Assembly: GCA_937880065.1 (NCBI GenBank)
Contig: CALFMA010000534.1
Location: forward strand, 1-6,655
From: an uncultured Ruminococcus sp.
GTDB taxonomy: Bacteria > Bacillota_A > Clostridia > Oscillospirales > Ruminococcaceae
Length of the DNA: 6,655 nt
Direction: 5' to 3'
Shown here: positions 1-5,609 of the stretch, piece after piece
Numbering within the stretch: the stretch's first letter is position 1
Layout of the letters: the number at the start of each line of letters is the position of its first letter
Notes under the pieces: model-generated
Told to the model about the DNA's origin: nothing
Seen by the model: only the letters and a program-made list of their open reading frames with translations
Databases searched by the model: none
Made by a program: the position numbers and the translations under genes

Positions 1-1
1 C

Positions 2-1282
2 TTTATAATTCCGACACGAAGCGCAGGTAAGACACGCTGGTCAATTACCGCCGAATCACAGACCTGCAGTGATGAAATAAACGGCATTCTCAACGAAACT
101 ATGTCCGTCAGCGGTCAGCTTTTAGTGAAGCTTTTCGGTATGGAAGAAGTTGAGTATAACAAATACGAAGAAGCCAATAAGCGAATGGTGAAGCTGAATA
201 TCCGTGAGGGTATGGCTGGCCGCTGGTTCAGAGTTGCATTAAGCACATTTTCAAGTATCGGACCTATGCTGTTATATCTTGCCGGCGGAATACTTATGAT
301 GAAGTACGACAGCTCTCTCACCGTGGGCGATATTACCGTTCTTGTGGCATTGCTTGGCAGAATGTACGGCCCTGTAAATCAGCTCTTGAATATTCAGGTT
401 GACTGGATTCGCTCAATGGCGATGTTTACCCGAATTTTTGAATATTACGATATGCCTGTGGAAATCGAATCCCCTGCTGATGCGATAATTCCCACAGAAC
501 CTGCAAAGGGCGAGGTTAAATTTGAAAATGTGGGATTTTACTATGAAAAGGAAAGACAAATTCTTTCAGATGTGAATTTCACTCTCGAAAGCGGAAAATG
601 TATCGCTGTTGTCGGACCGTCGGGTTCGGGAAAAAGTACCCTTGTAAATCTTATTCCAAGATTGTGGGACGCTGTTTCGGGAACTGTAAGCTTTGACAAT
701 GTAGATGTACGCAAGCTTGATTTGTCCTATCTCCGTGAAAATATCGGCATAGTAAGTCAGGAAACATATCTTTTCAACGGTACAATCCGTGAAAATCTAC
801 TTTATGCAAAACCCGATGCCACAGAGGAAGAATTGATTGAAGCCTGCAAAAAGGCTAACATCTACGACTTTGTAGAAAAGCAGGAAACAGGGCTTGACAC
901 AATTGTGGGCAACCGTGGATTGAAGCTTTCGGGGGGCGAAAAACAGCGTATTTCAATTGCACGAGTTCTGCTGAAAAATCCTGCACTTATGATTTTTGAC
1001 GAGGCAACTTCTGCCCTTGATTCAATTTCCGAGCAGAAAATCCAGGACGCAATTGAGCCGCTTATCGAATCCCGAACAAGCATACTCATTGCACACAGAC
1101 TTTCAACTATTTTAAGTGCAGATGAAATTCTCGTAATCAACAACGGAGTAATTGCGGAGCGTGGCACACATGATGAACTGATAACACAGGGCGGCGTGTA
1201 TGCACAGCTTTACGAAACGCAATTCTGCAAAAAAGAAAAATCTCCACCCGATGCCTTTGAATACACCGAGGGAGAGGATTAA
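2..1282 (+). CDS. ABC exporter half-transporter, permease-ATPase fusion (5' partial)
   Basis: Integral membrane ABC exporter of the MsbA/LmrA-like multidrug or lipid type, which works as a dimer and uses ATP to move substrates out of the cell. The frame is open from base 2, giving 426 residues. The ATG at 101 is internal, because the preceding 33 codons read as a normal coupling-helix region. Homologues have about 570-620 residues, so roughly the first 150-190 are missing. Visible parts are the last two membrane helices (bases about 230-310 and 330-390), an A-loop Tyr in GFYYE, Walker A GPSGSGKST (614-640), the Q-loop in VSQET, signature LSGGE (926-940), Walker B ALMIFDE (983-1003), the D-loop SALD and the H-loop His (1094-1096). 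All ATPase residues are intact, so the protein should be active. The acidic tail (FEYTEGED) is not part of the core. The substrate cannot be read from sequence. Such proteins often occur as adjacent heterodimer pairs, so a partner gene may lie upstream. Confidence 0.95.
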   Translation, partial: FIIPTRSAGKTRWSITAESQTCSDEINGILNETMSVSGQLLVKLFGMEEVEYNKYEEANKRMVKLNIREGMAGRWFRVALSTFSSIGPMLLYLAGGILMMKYDSSLTVGDITVLVALLGRMYGPVNQLLNIQVDWIRSMAMFTRIFEYYDMPVEIESPADAIIPTEPAKGEVKFENVGFYYEKERQILSDVNFTLESGKCIAVVGPSGSGKSTLVNLIPRLWDAVSGTVSFDNVDVRKLDLSYLRENIGIVSQETYLFNGTIRENLLYAKPDATEEELIEACKKANIYDFVEKQETGLDTIVGNRGLKLSGGEKQRISIARVLLKNPALMIFDEATSALDSISEQKIQDAIEPLIESRTSILIAHRLSTILSADEILVINNGVIAERGTHDELITQGGVYAQLYETQFCKKEKSPPDAFEYTEGED

Positions 1283-1313
1283 AAGGGATTAGTATAAGGG
1301 CATCTTAAAAAAC

Positions 1314-1354
1314 AACCGTACAGGAGCGAGATTTTCCTGTACGGTTTATTTTTT
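1314..1354 (+). terminator. Intrinsic terminator, probably bidirectional
   Basis: A perfect 12-bp stem (1314-1325 with 1335-1346, AACCGTACAGGA against TCCTGTACGGTT) closes a 9-nt loop and is followed on the plus strand by TTTATTTTTT, ending the exporter transcript. On the minus strand the same stem is followed by GTTTTTTAAG, from the A-run at 1305-1312. It therefore probably also ends the leftward binding-protein gene, whose stop lies 12 bp from the T-tract. Convergent genes sharing one symmetrical hairpin is a common economical arrangement. Confidence 0.9.
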
Positions 1355-1365
1355 ACGTAATATCC

Positions 1366-2286
1366 TTACTTAACTGTTGTAATATCGCTGCCGAACCACT
1401 CTGTTGAAATTTCGCCAAGCTTGCCGTCAGCCTTCATTTCGCTGAGAATCTTCTGAACCTCGTCACGAAGTGCCTGGTCTGCCTTACGGAAACCGATTGC
1501 GTATTCTTCTTCCTCAAGACCGTCGGGAAGTACCTTGTAATCCTTGCCTGCTGATGTAATCTCATAGTTTGCTACGATAGAATCAAGGAATACAGCGTCT
1601 ACAAGACCGAGTTCCATCTGCTGGAGTGCCTCGATATTTGTTGCCATAGGCTGCTCTGTGATTGTTGAACCGATTTCAGATGCCATAAGAATTTCTTCTG
1701 CTGTTGAACCGTTCTGCACACCAATAATCTTATCAGCAAGCTGATCCATATTCTCAACATCGCTGCTTGCAGGAACAACAAATACCATAGCATTTGTCAT
1801 ATAAGGCTCGGAAAGGTTCATTTCCTCTGCACGGCTTGGGCTTACGGACATACCGTTCCAGATACAGTCAATTCTGCCTGCATTAAGATCCTGTTCCTTT
1901 GTTTCCCAGTTGATGCCCTCTTTTACAAGCTCAACGCCCATTCTTGTACAAACTTCCTCAGCAACGTCAATGTCAAATCCTACGATTTCATCGTTCTCGT
2001 TTGTGTAACCCATAGGCTTGAATGTTGCATCAAGACCGAGGATGAACTTGCCGCTGTCGAGAACTTTCTGGAGTGACTGGTCAGCGTCAGCTGCTTCTGT
2101 AACTTCCTCTGTTACTTCTTCTGTAGCTTCCTCAGTTGCCTCTGTTGCGTCAGTTGCCTCAGTAACCTCGCTTGAAGAATCAGACTCAGTTACTGTAGAG
2201 CTTTCGCCGCCGTTACAGCCTGTGAATGACAGCATTGATGCAGCTGCAATAGCTGTTAAAATACGTGTGAATGTTGACTTTTTCAT
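1366..2286 (-). CDS. Amino-acid ABC transporter substrate-binding lipoprotein (SBP family 3)
   Basis: Extracellular, lipid-anchored receptor that captures a polar amino acid and hands it to an ABC permease. The 306-residue product starts with a signal peptide (KK, then hydrophobic residues 9-22) and a lipobox-like FTGC with lipidation Cys24. A Thr/Glu-rich spacer (about 28-69) follows, then a bilobed domain (about 71-306). Family 3 hallmarks include FKPMGY (89-94), GFDIDVAEE (103-111), GRIDCIWNGMSVSPSR (137-152), SEPY (159-162), VQNGSTAEE (190-198) and AVFLDS (231-236). Ser147/Arg152 and Asp235 line up with HisJ-type residues that hold the alpha-carboxyl and alpha-amino groups, so an amino-acid ligand is likely. 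Its identity (cystine, glutamine, basic or other) cannot be called. The start is supported by AAAGGAGA at 2293-2300, 6 nt upstream of the ATG. No permease or ATPase gene is adjacent: upstream is a divergent dehydrogenase and downstream a convergent exporter. It is probably monocistronic. Confidence 0.93.
   Translation of the reverse strand: MKKSTFTRILTAIAAASMLSFTGCNGGESSTVTESDSSSEVTEATDATEATEEATEEVTEEVTEAADADQSLQKVLDSGKFILGLDATFKPMGYTNENDEIVGFDIDVAEEVCTRMGVELVKEGINWETKEQDLNAGRIDCIWNGMSVSPSRAEEMNLSEPYMTNAMVFVVPASSDVENMDQLADKIIGVQNGSTAEEILMASEIGSTITEQPMATNIEALQQMELGLVDAVFLDSIVANYEITSAGKDYKVLPDGLEEEEYAIGFRKADQALRDEVQKILSEMKADGKLGEISTEWFGSDITTVK
2080..2205 (-). repeat. Low-complexity Thr/Glu/Ala/Ser linker within the lipoprotein
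   Basis: Residues about 28-69 of the binding lipoprotein are nearly all T, E, S, A, D and V. They include short imperfect TEAT, TEEAT and TEEVT units encoded by degenerate 9-12 bp repeats. It is a flexible, acidic tether between the lipidated Cys and the ligand-binding domain, of a kind common in Gram-positive lipoproteins. The repetitive DNA also creates a spurious Ser/Val-rich open frame on the opposite strand. Confidence 0.8.
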
Positions 2287-2330
2287 AATTAATCTCCTTT
2301 AGTTTTAGCCCTGTGGCTTTCTTCTATACT

Positions 2331-2359
2331 ATAATATCACACATTTTTGCTAAAGTAAA
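2331..2359 (-). promoter_or_regulatory. Sigma-A promoter of the binding-lipoprotein gene
   Basis: Read on the minus strand, TTTACT (2359-2354, 4/6 to TTGACA) is separated by 17 nt from TATTAT (2336-2331, 5/6 to TATAAT). An extended TGTGA precedes the -10. The expected start is near 2324, giving a leader of about 38 nt. The -10 assignment is strengthened because the same block, AAAATGTGTGATATWATA, recurs at the promoter of the gene at 3930. Confidence 0.7.
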
Positions 2360-2384
2360 GACATACTAATCAATTTTTGTTATA

Positions 2385-2404
2385 TTGTCAAAATTACTTG
2401 ACAA
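2385..2404. promoter_or_regulatory. Candidate operator: inverted repeat TTGTCAA-N6-TTGACAA
   Basis: Two perfectly complementary 7-bp arms (2385-2391 and 2398-2404) flank a 6-bp AT-rich centre. The right arm covers the -35 hexamer of the dehydrogenase promoter, so a bound repressor would block polymerase. The arms resemble the TTGTnAA/TTnACAA halves of sites for the NADH-sensing repressor Rex, which often controls alcohol dehydrogenases. Rex sites usually have a 4-bp centre, so this identification is only a suggestion. Part of the symmetry follows from the -35 consensus itself. Confidence 0.4.
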
Positions 2405-2426
2405 ATCCCTCATTCTATTGTACAAT
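2398..2426 (+). promoter_or_regulatory. Sigma-A promoter of the alcohol dehydrogenase gene
   Basis: A perfect -35 TTGACA (2398-2403), a 17-nt spacer and -10 TACAAT (2421-2426, 5/6). Transcription should begin near 2433, leaving a leader of about 45 nt before the ATG at 2478. The near-consensus elements predict strong basal activity, so control would most likely be by repression at the overlapping inverted repeat. Confidence 0.8.
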
Positions 2427-2477
2427 AAAATGGTGGGATTATATCCACAGAGAAATAATTAATGAGAGGAAAAAAAC

Positions 2478-3659
2478 ATGAACAATTTTCAATTTTACAG
2501 CCCTACCGAATTTGTTTTCGGCAAGGAAACAGAAAACGAATGCGGAAAATACGTTAAAAAGCACGGCGGTACAAAGGTGCTTATCCACTACGGTTCAGGC
2601 TCTGTAGTTCGCTCAGGACTTCTTGACCGTGTGAAAAAATCCCTTGACAGCGAAAATATCCCCTATGTGGAACTTGGCGGAGTTCAGCCAAATCCCCGTG
2701 ATACTAAGATTTATGAGGGTATTGAAATCTGCCGCAAGGAAAATGTGGATTTCATTCTTTCAGTAGGCGGCGGCTCATGTATCGACTCATCAAAGGGAAT
2801 TGCTCTCGGTGTACCATATGACGGCGATTTCTGGGACTTCTACGGCACAGGAAAGCCCGTTGAAAAGGCTCTCCCTATCGGTACAATTCTCACAATTGCA
2901 GCTGCCGGAAGTGAGGGTTCAGGTGCGTCAGTTGTTACAAAAGAAGATGGTATGCTGAAACGTGATACAGGTTCGGATTTACTCCGTCCAAGATTTTCAA
3001 TCCTCAATCCACAGCTTACCTGCACACTCCCTGCATATCAGACAGCCTGCGGTGCTACAGATATTATGGCTCACGTTTTTGAGCGTTATTTCACAAATAC
3101 TAAGGAAGTTGAAATCACAGACAGACTTTGCGAGGCTGTACTTCTCACTATGATAAAGGAAGTTCCAAGAGTTATCGAGGACCCAAATAATTACGAGGCA
3201 AGAGCAAATATTATGTGGGCAGGAACAGTTGCACATAATGATATTGTCGGTGTCGGCAGAGATCAGGACTGGAACAGCCACGGCATAGAACACGAATTAT
3301 CGGGACTTTATGACGTTGCTCACGGTGCAGGACTTGCTGTTGTAATGCCTGCATGGATGGATTTCGTAATGAATCACAATGTTATGAGATTTGCACAGAT
3401 GGCTGTTAGAATCTGGGGCTGCGAGATGAATTTTGAAAATCCCGAAGCAACTGCTAAGGCAGGTATCAAGGAATTCAGAAAGTTCCTCCGCAGTATCGGT
3501 ATGCCCATTAACTTTGCAGAACTTGGTGCAAAGGCTGAGGACATTCCCCTCCTCGTTGAAAAGCACGGACTTGGCGACGGCAAAACAGGCGGATTTGTTC
3601 AGCTTTCCGCTGCTGATGTTGCTGAAATCCTCAATATTGCTGTAAAGGCTGAAATTTAA
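2478..3659 (+). CDS. Iron-containing alcohol/aldehyde dehydrogenase (YqhD/BdhA-like)
   Basis: Cytoplasmic NAD(P)H-dependent oxidoreductase of the Fe-ADH (group III) family that interconverts aldehydes and primary alcohols, such as butanal to butanol, in fermentation or aldehyde detoxification. The 393-residue length matches E. coli YqhD (387), as does the opening MNNFxFxxPTxxxFGK. The N-terminal nucleotide-binding domain (1 to about 185) has YGSGSVVRSG (38-47), as in NADPH-using members, and VGGGSCIDSSK (96-106). The C-terminal helical domain carries the metal ligands Asp195, His199, His268 and His282, in TDIMAH, DWNSHGIEHEL and DVAHGAG. All four are present, so it should be active. AGAGGA (2465-2470) sits 7 nt before the ATG. 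It has its own strong promoter and no co-directional partner within 270 bp, so it is probably a single-gene unit. The true substrate and the preference for NADPH over NADH are inferred, not shown. Confidence 0.95.
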   Translation: MNNFQFYSPTEFVFGKETENECGKYVKKHGGTKVLIHYGSGSVVRSGLLDRVKKSLDSENIPYVELGGVQPNPRDTKIYEGIEICRKENVDFILSVGGGSCIDSSKGIALGVPYDGDFWDFYGTGKPVEKALPIGTILTIAAAGSEGSGASVVTKEDGMLKRDTGSDLLRPRFSILNPQLTCTLPAYQTACGATDIMAHVFERYFTNTKEVEITDRLCEAVLLTMIKEVPRVIEDPNNYEARANIMWAGTVAHNDIVGVGRDQDWNSHGIEHELSGLYDVAHGAGLAVVMPAWMDFVMNHNVMRFAQMAVRIWGCEMNFENPEATAKAGIKEFRKFLRSIGMPINFAELGAKAEDIPLLVEKHGLGDGKTGGFVQLSAADVAEILNIAVKAEI

Positions 3660-3681
3660 TAATGGGGTTAGAGGTTCCTTA

Positions 3682-3840
3682 ATGATAAAACAAATGCCCT
3701 TGGCGGAAAAACTGCCGAGGGCATTGGTATATCTCAATTTTCTAACAATCGGCTGTATTACGTTATTCCTATCCGCAAGAATGGTACGGAATACACGTTT
3801 TTCCACAATCACCCCTGTGAGAATTCATAATCGTTTTTAA
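3682..3840 (+). other. Doubtful 52-codon ORF or gene remnant in the 270-bp gap
   Basis: ATG at 3682 opens a 52-codon frame ending TAA at 3840, with a weak GAGG (3671-3674) 7 nt upstream. The product would be basic with one hydrophobic stretch (about residues 14-31, VYLNFLTIGCITLFL). A second plus frame is also open from 3672 to 3830. It ends in a protein-like run (RLYYVIPIRKNGTEYTFFHN, then HPCENS), and the minus strand is open as well. The first ORF contains the hairpin at 3693-3725, which argues against it being a real gene. I recognise no family. It may be a decayed gene end or an intergenic repeat. The remainder of the gap (3841-3929) holds the next promoter and leader. Confidence 0.2.
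3693..3725 (+). terminator. Hairpin after the dehydrogenase gene, weak terminator
   Basis: AATGCCCTTGGC (3693-3704) pairs with GCCGAGGGCATT (3714-3725) over 12 bp with one G-T wobble, and an inner pairing can shrink the loop to AAAAA. It starts 34 bp after the dehydrogenase stop, the usual place for a terminator. However, the plus strand continues GGTATATCTC, without a T-tract. The minus strand reads TGTTTTATC after the stem and so looks more terminator-like, although no leftward gene ends here. It could be a weak plus-strand terminator, an mRNA 3'-end stabiliser or part of a repeated element. Confidence 0.55.
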
Positions 3841-3853
3841 TCTTTCATTGTCA

Positions 3854-3882
3854 TTGACGGAATGGAAAATGTGTGATATAAT
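3854..3882 (+). promoter_or_regulatory. Strong extended -10 sigma-A promoter for the 3930 gene cluster
   Basis: TTGACG (3854-3859, 5/6), a 17-nt spacer ending in TGTGA, then a perfect TATAAT (3877-3882). The extended TGn motif and near-consensus boxes predict a strong promoter, with transcription starting near 3889 and a leader of about 40 nt. It is the only convincing promoter before the five co-directional genes, so it probably serves all of them. Confidence 0.85.
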
Positions 3883-3929
3883 ATAAAAAACGCAGAGAGG
3901 AAATTAATTCGAAATTTGAAAGGATAGTT

Positions 3930-4370
3930 ATGTCAAGAAGAAAGCGGTTGAAACTTGGTGACATATATGAAATATCTTTGCCTAACGAAAAAAAGAAGTA
4001 TGCCCGTTTATTCAAGGAAGGTACGCTGGCTTTTTATGACGGCGATTATGATGATTATGCCGAAGTTCCCGAGGAAGAAGTTTATTTCAGATATATTTGT
4101 GTTTATAAAGATTTGCTGACAGACGGAATATGGAAGATTGTTGGCAATAGACCTTTCAGCTGTGATGATGAAGCATGGGCACCGCCTAAAGTTGTTGTAG
4201 ATGCGATTACTGGCAAAGGCAGTATCTATCACAAAGGCAAAATAAAGCCTTGTACTTTTGAAGAATGCAAGGATTTAGAAGTAGCGGCTGTCTGGGACAG
4301 AAATCACGTTATTGATATGCTTATGGGCGATACAAAATGGGATGTTTCAATTAGTAAGCCGTTTTGTTAA
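3930..4370 (+). CDS. Imm26-like immunity family protein
   Basis: A 146-residue soluble protein without signal peptide or membrane segment. It resembles the immunity protein 26 (Imm26) family, predicted to protect cells against polymorphic toxins. The family-like pattern runs along its length: a basic start, GDIYEISLPN (10-19), KKYARLFKEGTLAFYDG (22-38), an acidic stretch (39-50), WKIVGNRPF (68-76), PPKVVVDAITG (85-95), then IYHKGKI (99-105) followed by EECKDLE and W122. The WxxxGNRPF block is the most telling. Length is normal for the family and the gene looks intact. AAAGGA (3919-3924) lies 5 nt before the ATG, and the strong promoter at 3854 reads into it. No toxin gene is visible in the window. 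Members also occur alone as orphan immunity genes. The family call rests on remembered motifs rather than a profile search, and the partner toxin is unknown. Confidence 0.75.
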   Translation: MSRRKRLKLGDIYEISLPNEKKKYARLFKEGTLAFYDGDYDDYAEVPEEEVYFRYICVYKDLLTDGIWKIVGNRPFSCDDEAWAPPKVVVDAITGKGSIYHKGKIKPCTFEECKDLEVAAVWDRNHVIDMLMGDTKWDVSISKPFC

Positions 4371-4394
4371 AGTTGCGGCTTTATCAGAGATTTG

Positions 4395-4414
4395 CCGCCC
4401 CCGATAATGGGCGG
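4395..4414 (+). other. Small GC-rich hairpin between the Imm26-like gene and the next gene
   Basis: CCGCCC (4395-4400) and GGGCGG (4409-4414) form a perfect 6-bp GC-only stem with an 8-nt loop. No T-tract follows (ATAATAGTCT), so it is not a classical intrinsic terminator. Transcription probably continues into the gene at 4454, perhaps at reduced level, or the stem marks an RNA processing or stability boundary. Confidence 0.45.
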
Positions 4415-4453
4415 ATAATAGTCTTACAAATCAAAGGTGAATGAGGTGATTGT

Positions 4454-5179
4454 ATGGCAGGACATATAGTATACTGGAGTAAGGATTATGTTACAAAGTT
4501 GCAGAAAAAAGGTGACAAAGGACCTTTCAAGGTCGTTTATGGCAGTCAGCATCAGGTTATGCCGTCAATATCAGCTGTAAAAGTCGGTGATATTATTTAT
4601 CCTGTTACAATTATGAATGGAACGCTGGCGGTTATGGCTCGTCTGCAAGTTGAGAAAATCGAATGTGCATTTGACTATACCATGCGTGAACTTGGCACAT
4701 ATCACTCTGCTCTTATTCCCAAAGGCGTACTTTATTACACCGAGGGAGTGTATGGAGATTTCGTGATGTGGGAGGGCGGCTCAGGATATGTGGTTGACGA
4801 TAAAACCGTCAAATATAACGGAATTGAGGGAGAAATAGTTGAAAAGCTTCCCGATAATATTAAGCAGATTTACCATTCGGATATGCTGAATGAAATACCG
4901 CATCTTCCTCATCAAGAACCGCAGACCTGCTGTGCCAAGCTTGCCGCAAGCGGAAACGGTTCGGAAATTTATCCCAGGCTTATTCCCATAGAAACTGTAA
5001 AAACAATGCTTTTCGGCAAAAATAAAGCGTCACAAAAACCGCTTCGATTTGATAAAAATGATAGGATAATGACAACATCTGTTTCGGCTTTTGTCCGCAA
5101 AATGAGCGATGAAACTTTTGAAATATTTGAAAGCCTGTTTAGTACAGCTTCAACCGAAAACTGTCTTGAATTAAGATAA
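4454..5179 (+). CDS. Conserved-looking hypothetical protein with a His/Cys cluster
   Basis: Function not recognised. The 241-residue product has no signal peptide or membrane segment and is presumably cytoplasmic. Residues 1 to about 110 look beta-rich: short strands separated by Gly/Asp turns, including KVGDIIYPVTIMNGTLAVMA (43-62), which could suit a small beta-barrel such as a PUA/EVE-like fold. This is a guess from pattern only. A middle segment holds His141, His150, His153, Cys159 and Cys160 (HLPHQEPQTCC), a possible metal site. It is followed by ASGNGSEIYPRLIP (165-178) and a basic stretch, KASQKPLRFDKNDR (191-204). The C-terminus is a likely amphipathic helix (SDETFEIFESLF). GAGGTGA (4443-4449) sits 4 nt before the ATG and supports this start. 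It follows the Imm26-like gene by 83 bp and precedes the small membrane gene by 27 bp, so it probably shares their transcript. Confidence 0.85.
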   Translation: MAGHIVYWSKDYVTKLQKKGDKGPFKVVYGSQHQVMPSISAVKVGDIIYPVTIMNGTLAVMARLQVEKIECAFDYTMRELGTYHSALIPKGVLYYTEGVYGDFVMWEGGSGYVVDDKTVKYNGIEGEIVEKLPDNIKQIYHSDMLNEIPHLPHQEPQTCCAKLAASGNGSEIYPRLIPIETVKTMLFGKNKASQKPLRFDKNDRIMTTSVSAFVRKMSDETFEIFESLFSTASTENCLELR

Positions 5180-5206
5180 TATATTATAATGTGGAGGTTG
5201 TAAATT

Positions 5207-5458
5207 ATGATATCAAGTTTTATATACAGCATTTTGTTTATGTTAATTCCAATAATTGCAATTGCTTTTCTGATAGTCAGCATTTGCCGCTATGTATCAG
5301 CTGTTAGAAAGAATAAGGAAAAACCCGATACTTTTTCAGCGGCGGAGATTAAAAAGCGTAAAACCCTGCTTATAATTTCAATTATTATTATGAGTGTGTT
5401 TGCTGCGGTAGTAATCGGACTTATTTTGCTGTCATTTATGGCTGTTGCCTTTATGTAA
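5207..5458 (+). CDS. Small two-TM membrane protein of unknown function
   Basis: An 83-residue protein with two clear hydrophobic helices (about 5-27 and 54-80) joined by a strongly basic loop (RKNKEKPDTFSAAEIKKRKT, about 34-53). By the positive-inside rule the loop is cytoplasmic and both ends face out, a hairpin in the membrane. GGAGG (5193-5197) lies 9 nt upstream of the ATG, and the frame shows normal codon use for the region. The stop TAA (5456-5458) overlaps the ribosome binding site of the next gene, indicating translational coupling. I recognise no family. Small hairpin proteins of this kind may act as membrane adaptors, regulators or toxin-like peptides, and nothing here decides between these. 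Confidence 0.8.
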   Translation: MISSFIYSILFMLIPIIAIAFLIVSICRYVSAVRKNKEKPDTFSAAEIKKRKTLLIISIIIMSVFAAVVIGLILLSFMAVAFM

Positions 5459-5467
5459 GGAGAAAAA

Positions 5468-5608
5468 ATGAAAGACAAGACATTCAATATTTTTCTTTTG
5501 GCAGTCCTTGCAATTTGTGTTATTCTAACATTGGCACACCTTGCATATGCCGTTTATGCCTATCAGCATTGTTCCATTATTGAATTTATAGCAAGGGAGC
5601 TTTGGTGA
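5468..5608 (+). CDS. 46-residue single-TM small protein
   Basis: ATG at 5468 to TGA at 5606-5608 encodes 46 residues: a charged start (MKDKTFN), one long hydrophobic helix (about 8-31, containing Cys17), an aromatic edge (YAVYAYQHC, about 27-35) and a short amphipathic tail ending RELW. AAGGAGA (5457-5463) overlaps the preceding stop and is 4 nt before the ATG. The TGA is 1 nt before the next ATG, and that gene's AAGGGAG site lies inside this frame. The tight packing on both sides is the main evidence that it is real, since automated callers may skip a gene this short. The start has a consistent membrane-insertion pattern, but no family is recognised. Confidence 0.7.
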   Translation: MKDKTFNIFLLAVLAICVILTLAHLAYAVYAYQHCSIIEFIARELW

Positions 5609-5609
5609 G

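Noticed and set aside
101..1282. Reading the exporter as starting at the ATG at 101
   Set aside because: The frame is open and protein-like from base 2, and full-length family members need a further 150 or more N-terminal residues. The ATG is internal, in the segment NETMSVSGQLL.
2018..2302. 94-codon plus-strand ORF rich in Ser and Val
   Set aside because: It is the antisense shadow of the repetitive Thr/Glu linker of the lipoprotein gene and has no ribosome site.
2436..2453. Small hairpin GGAT-TAT-ATCC in the dehydrogenase leader, considered as a riboswitch or attenuator
   Set aside because: The stem is only 4 bp with a 3-nt loop and the leader is about 45 nt, too short for a known riboswitch class.
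3297..3812. 171-codon minus-strand ORF across the dehydrogenase end and the gap
   Set aside because: It lies mostly antisense to the well-supported dehydrogenase and has no recognisable motifs. The extension into the gap is noted separately as an unusual open stretch.
4392..4419. Possible promoter TTGCCG-N16-GATAAT before the 4454 gene
   Set aside because: The boxes are weak and overlap the GC hairpin. The strong promoter at 3854 is enough to explain expression.
5166..5190. Possible promoter with TTGAAT and TATAAT before the 83-aa gene
   Set aside because: The TATAAT is good, but the spacing to the only -35-like box is about 13 nt, too short. The 27-bp gap fits an operon junction.
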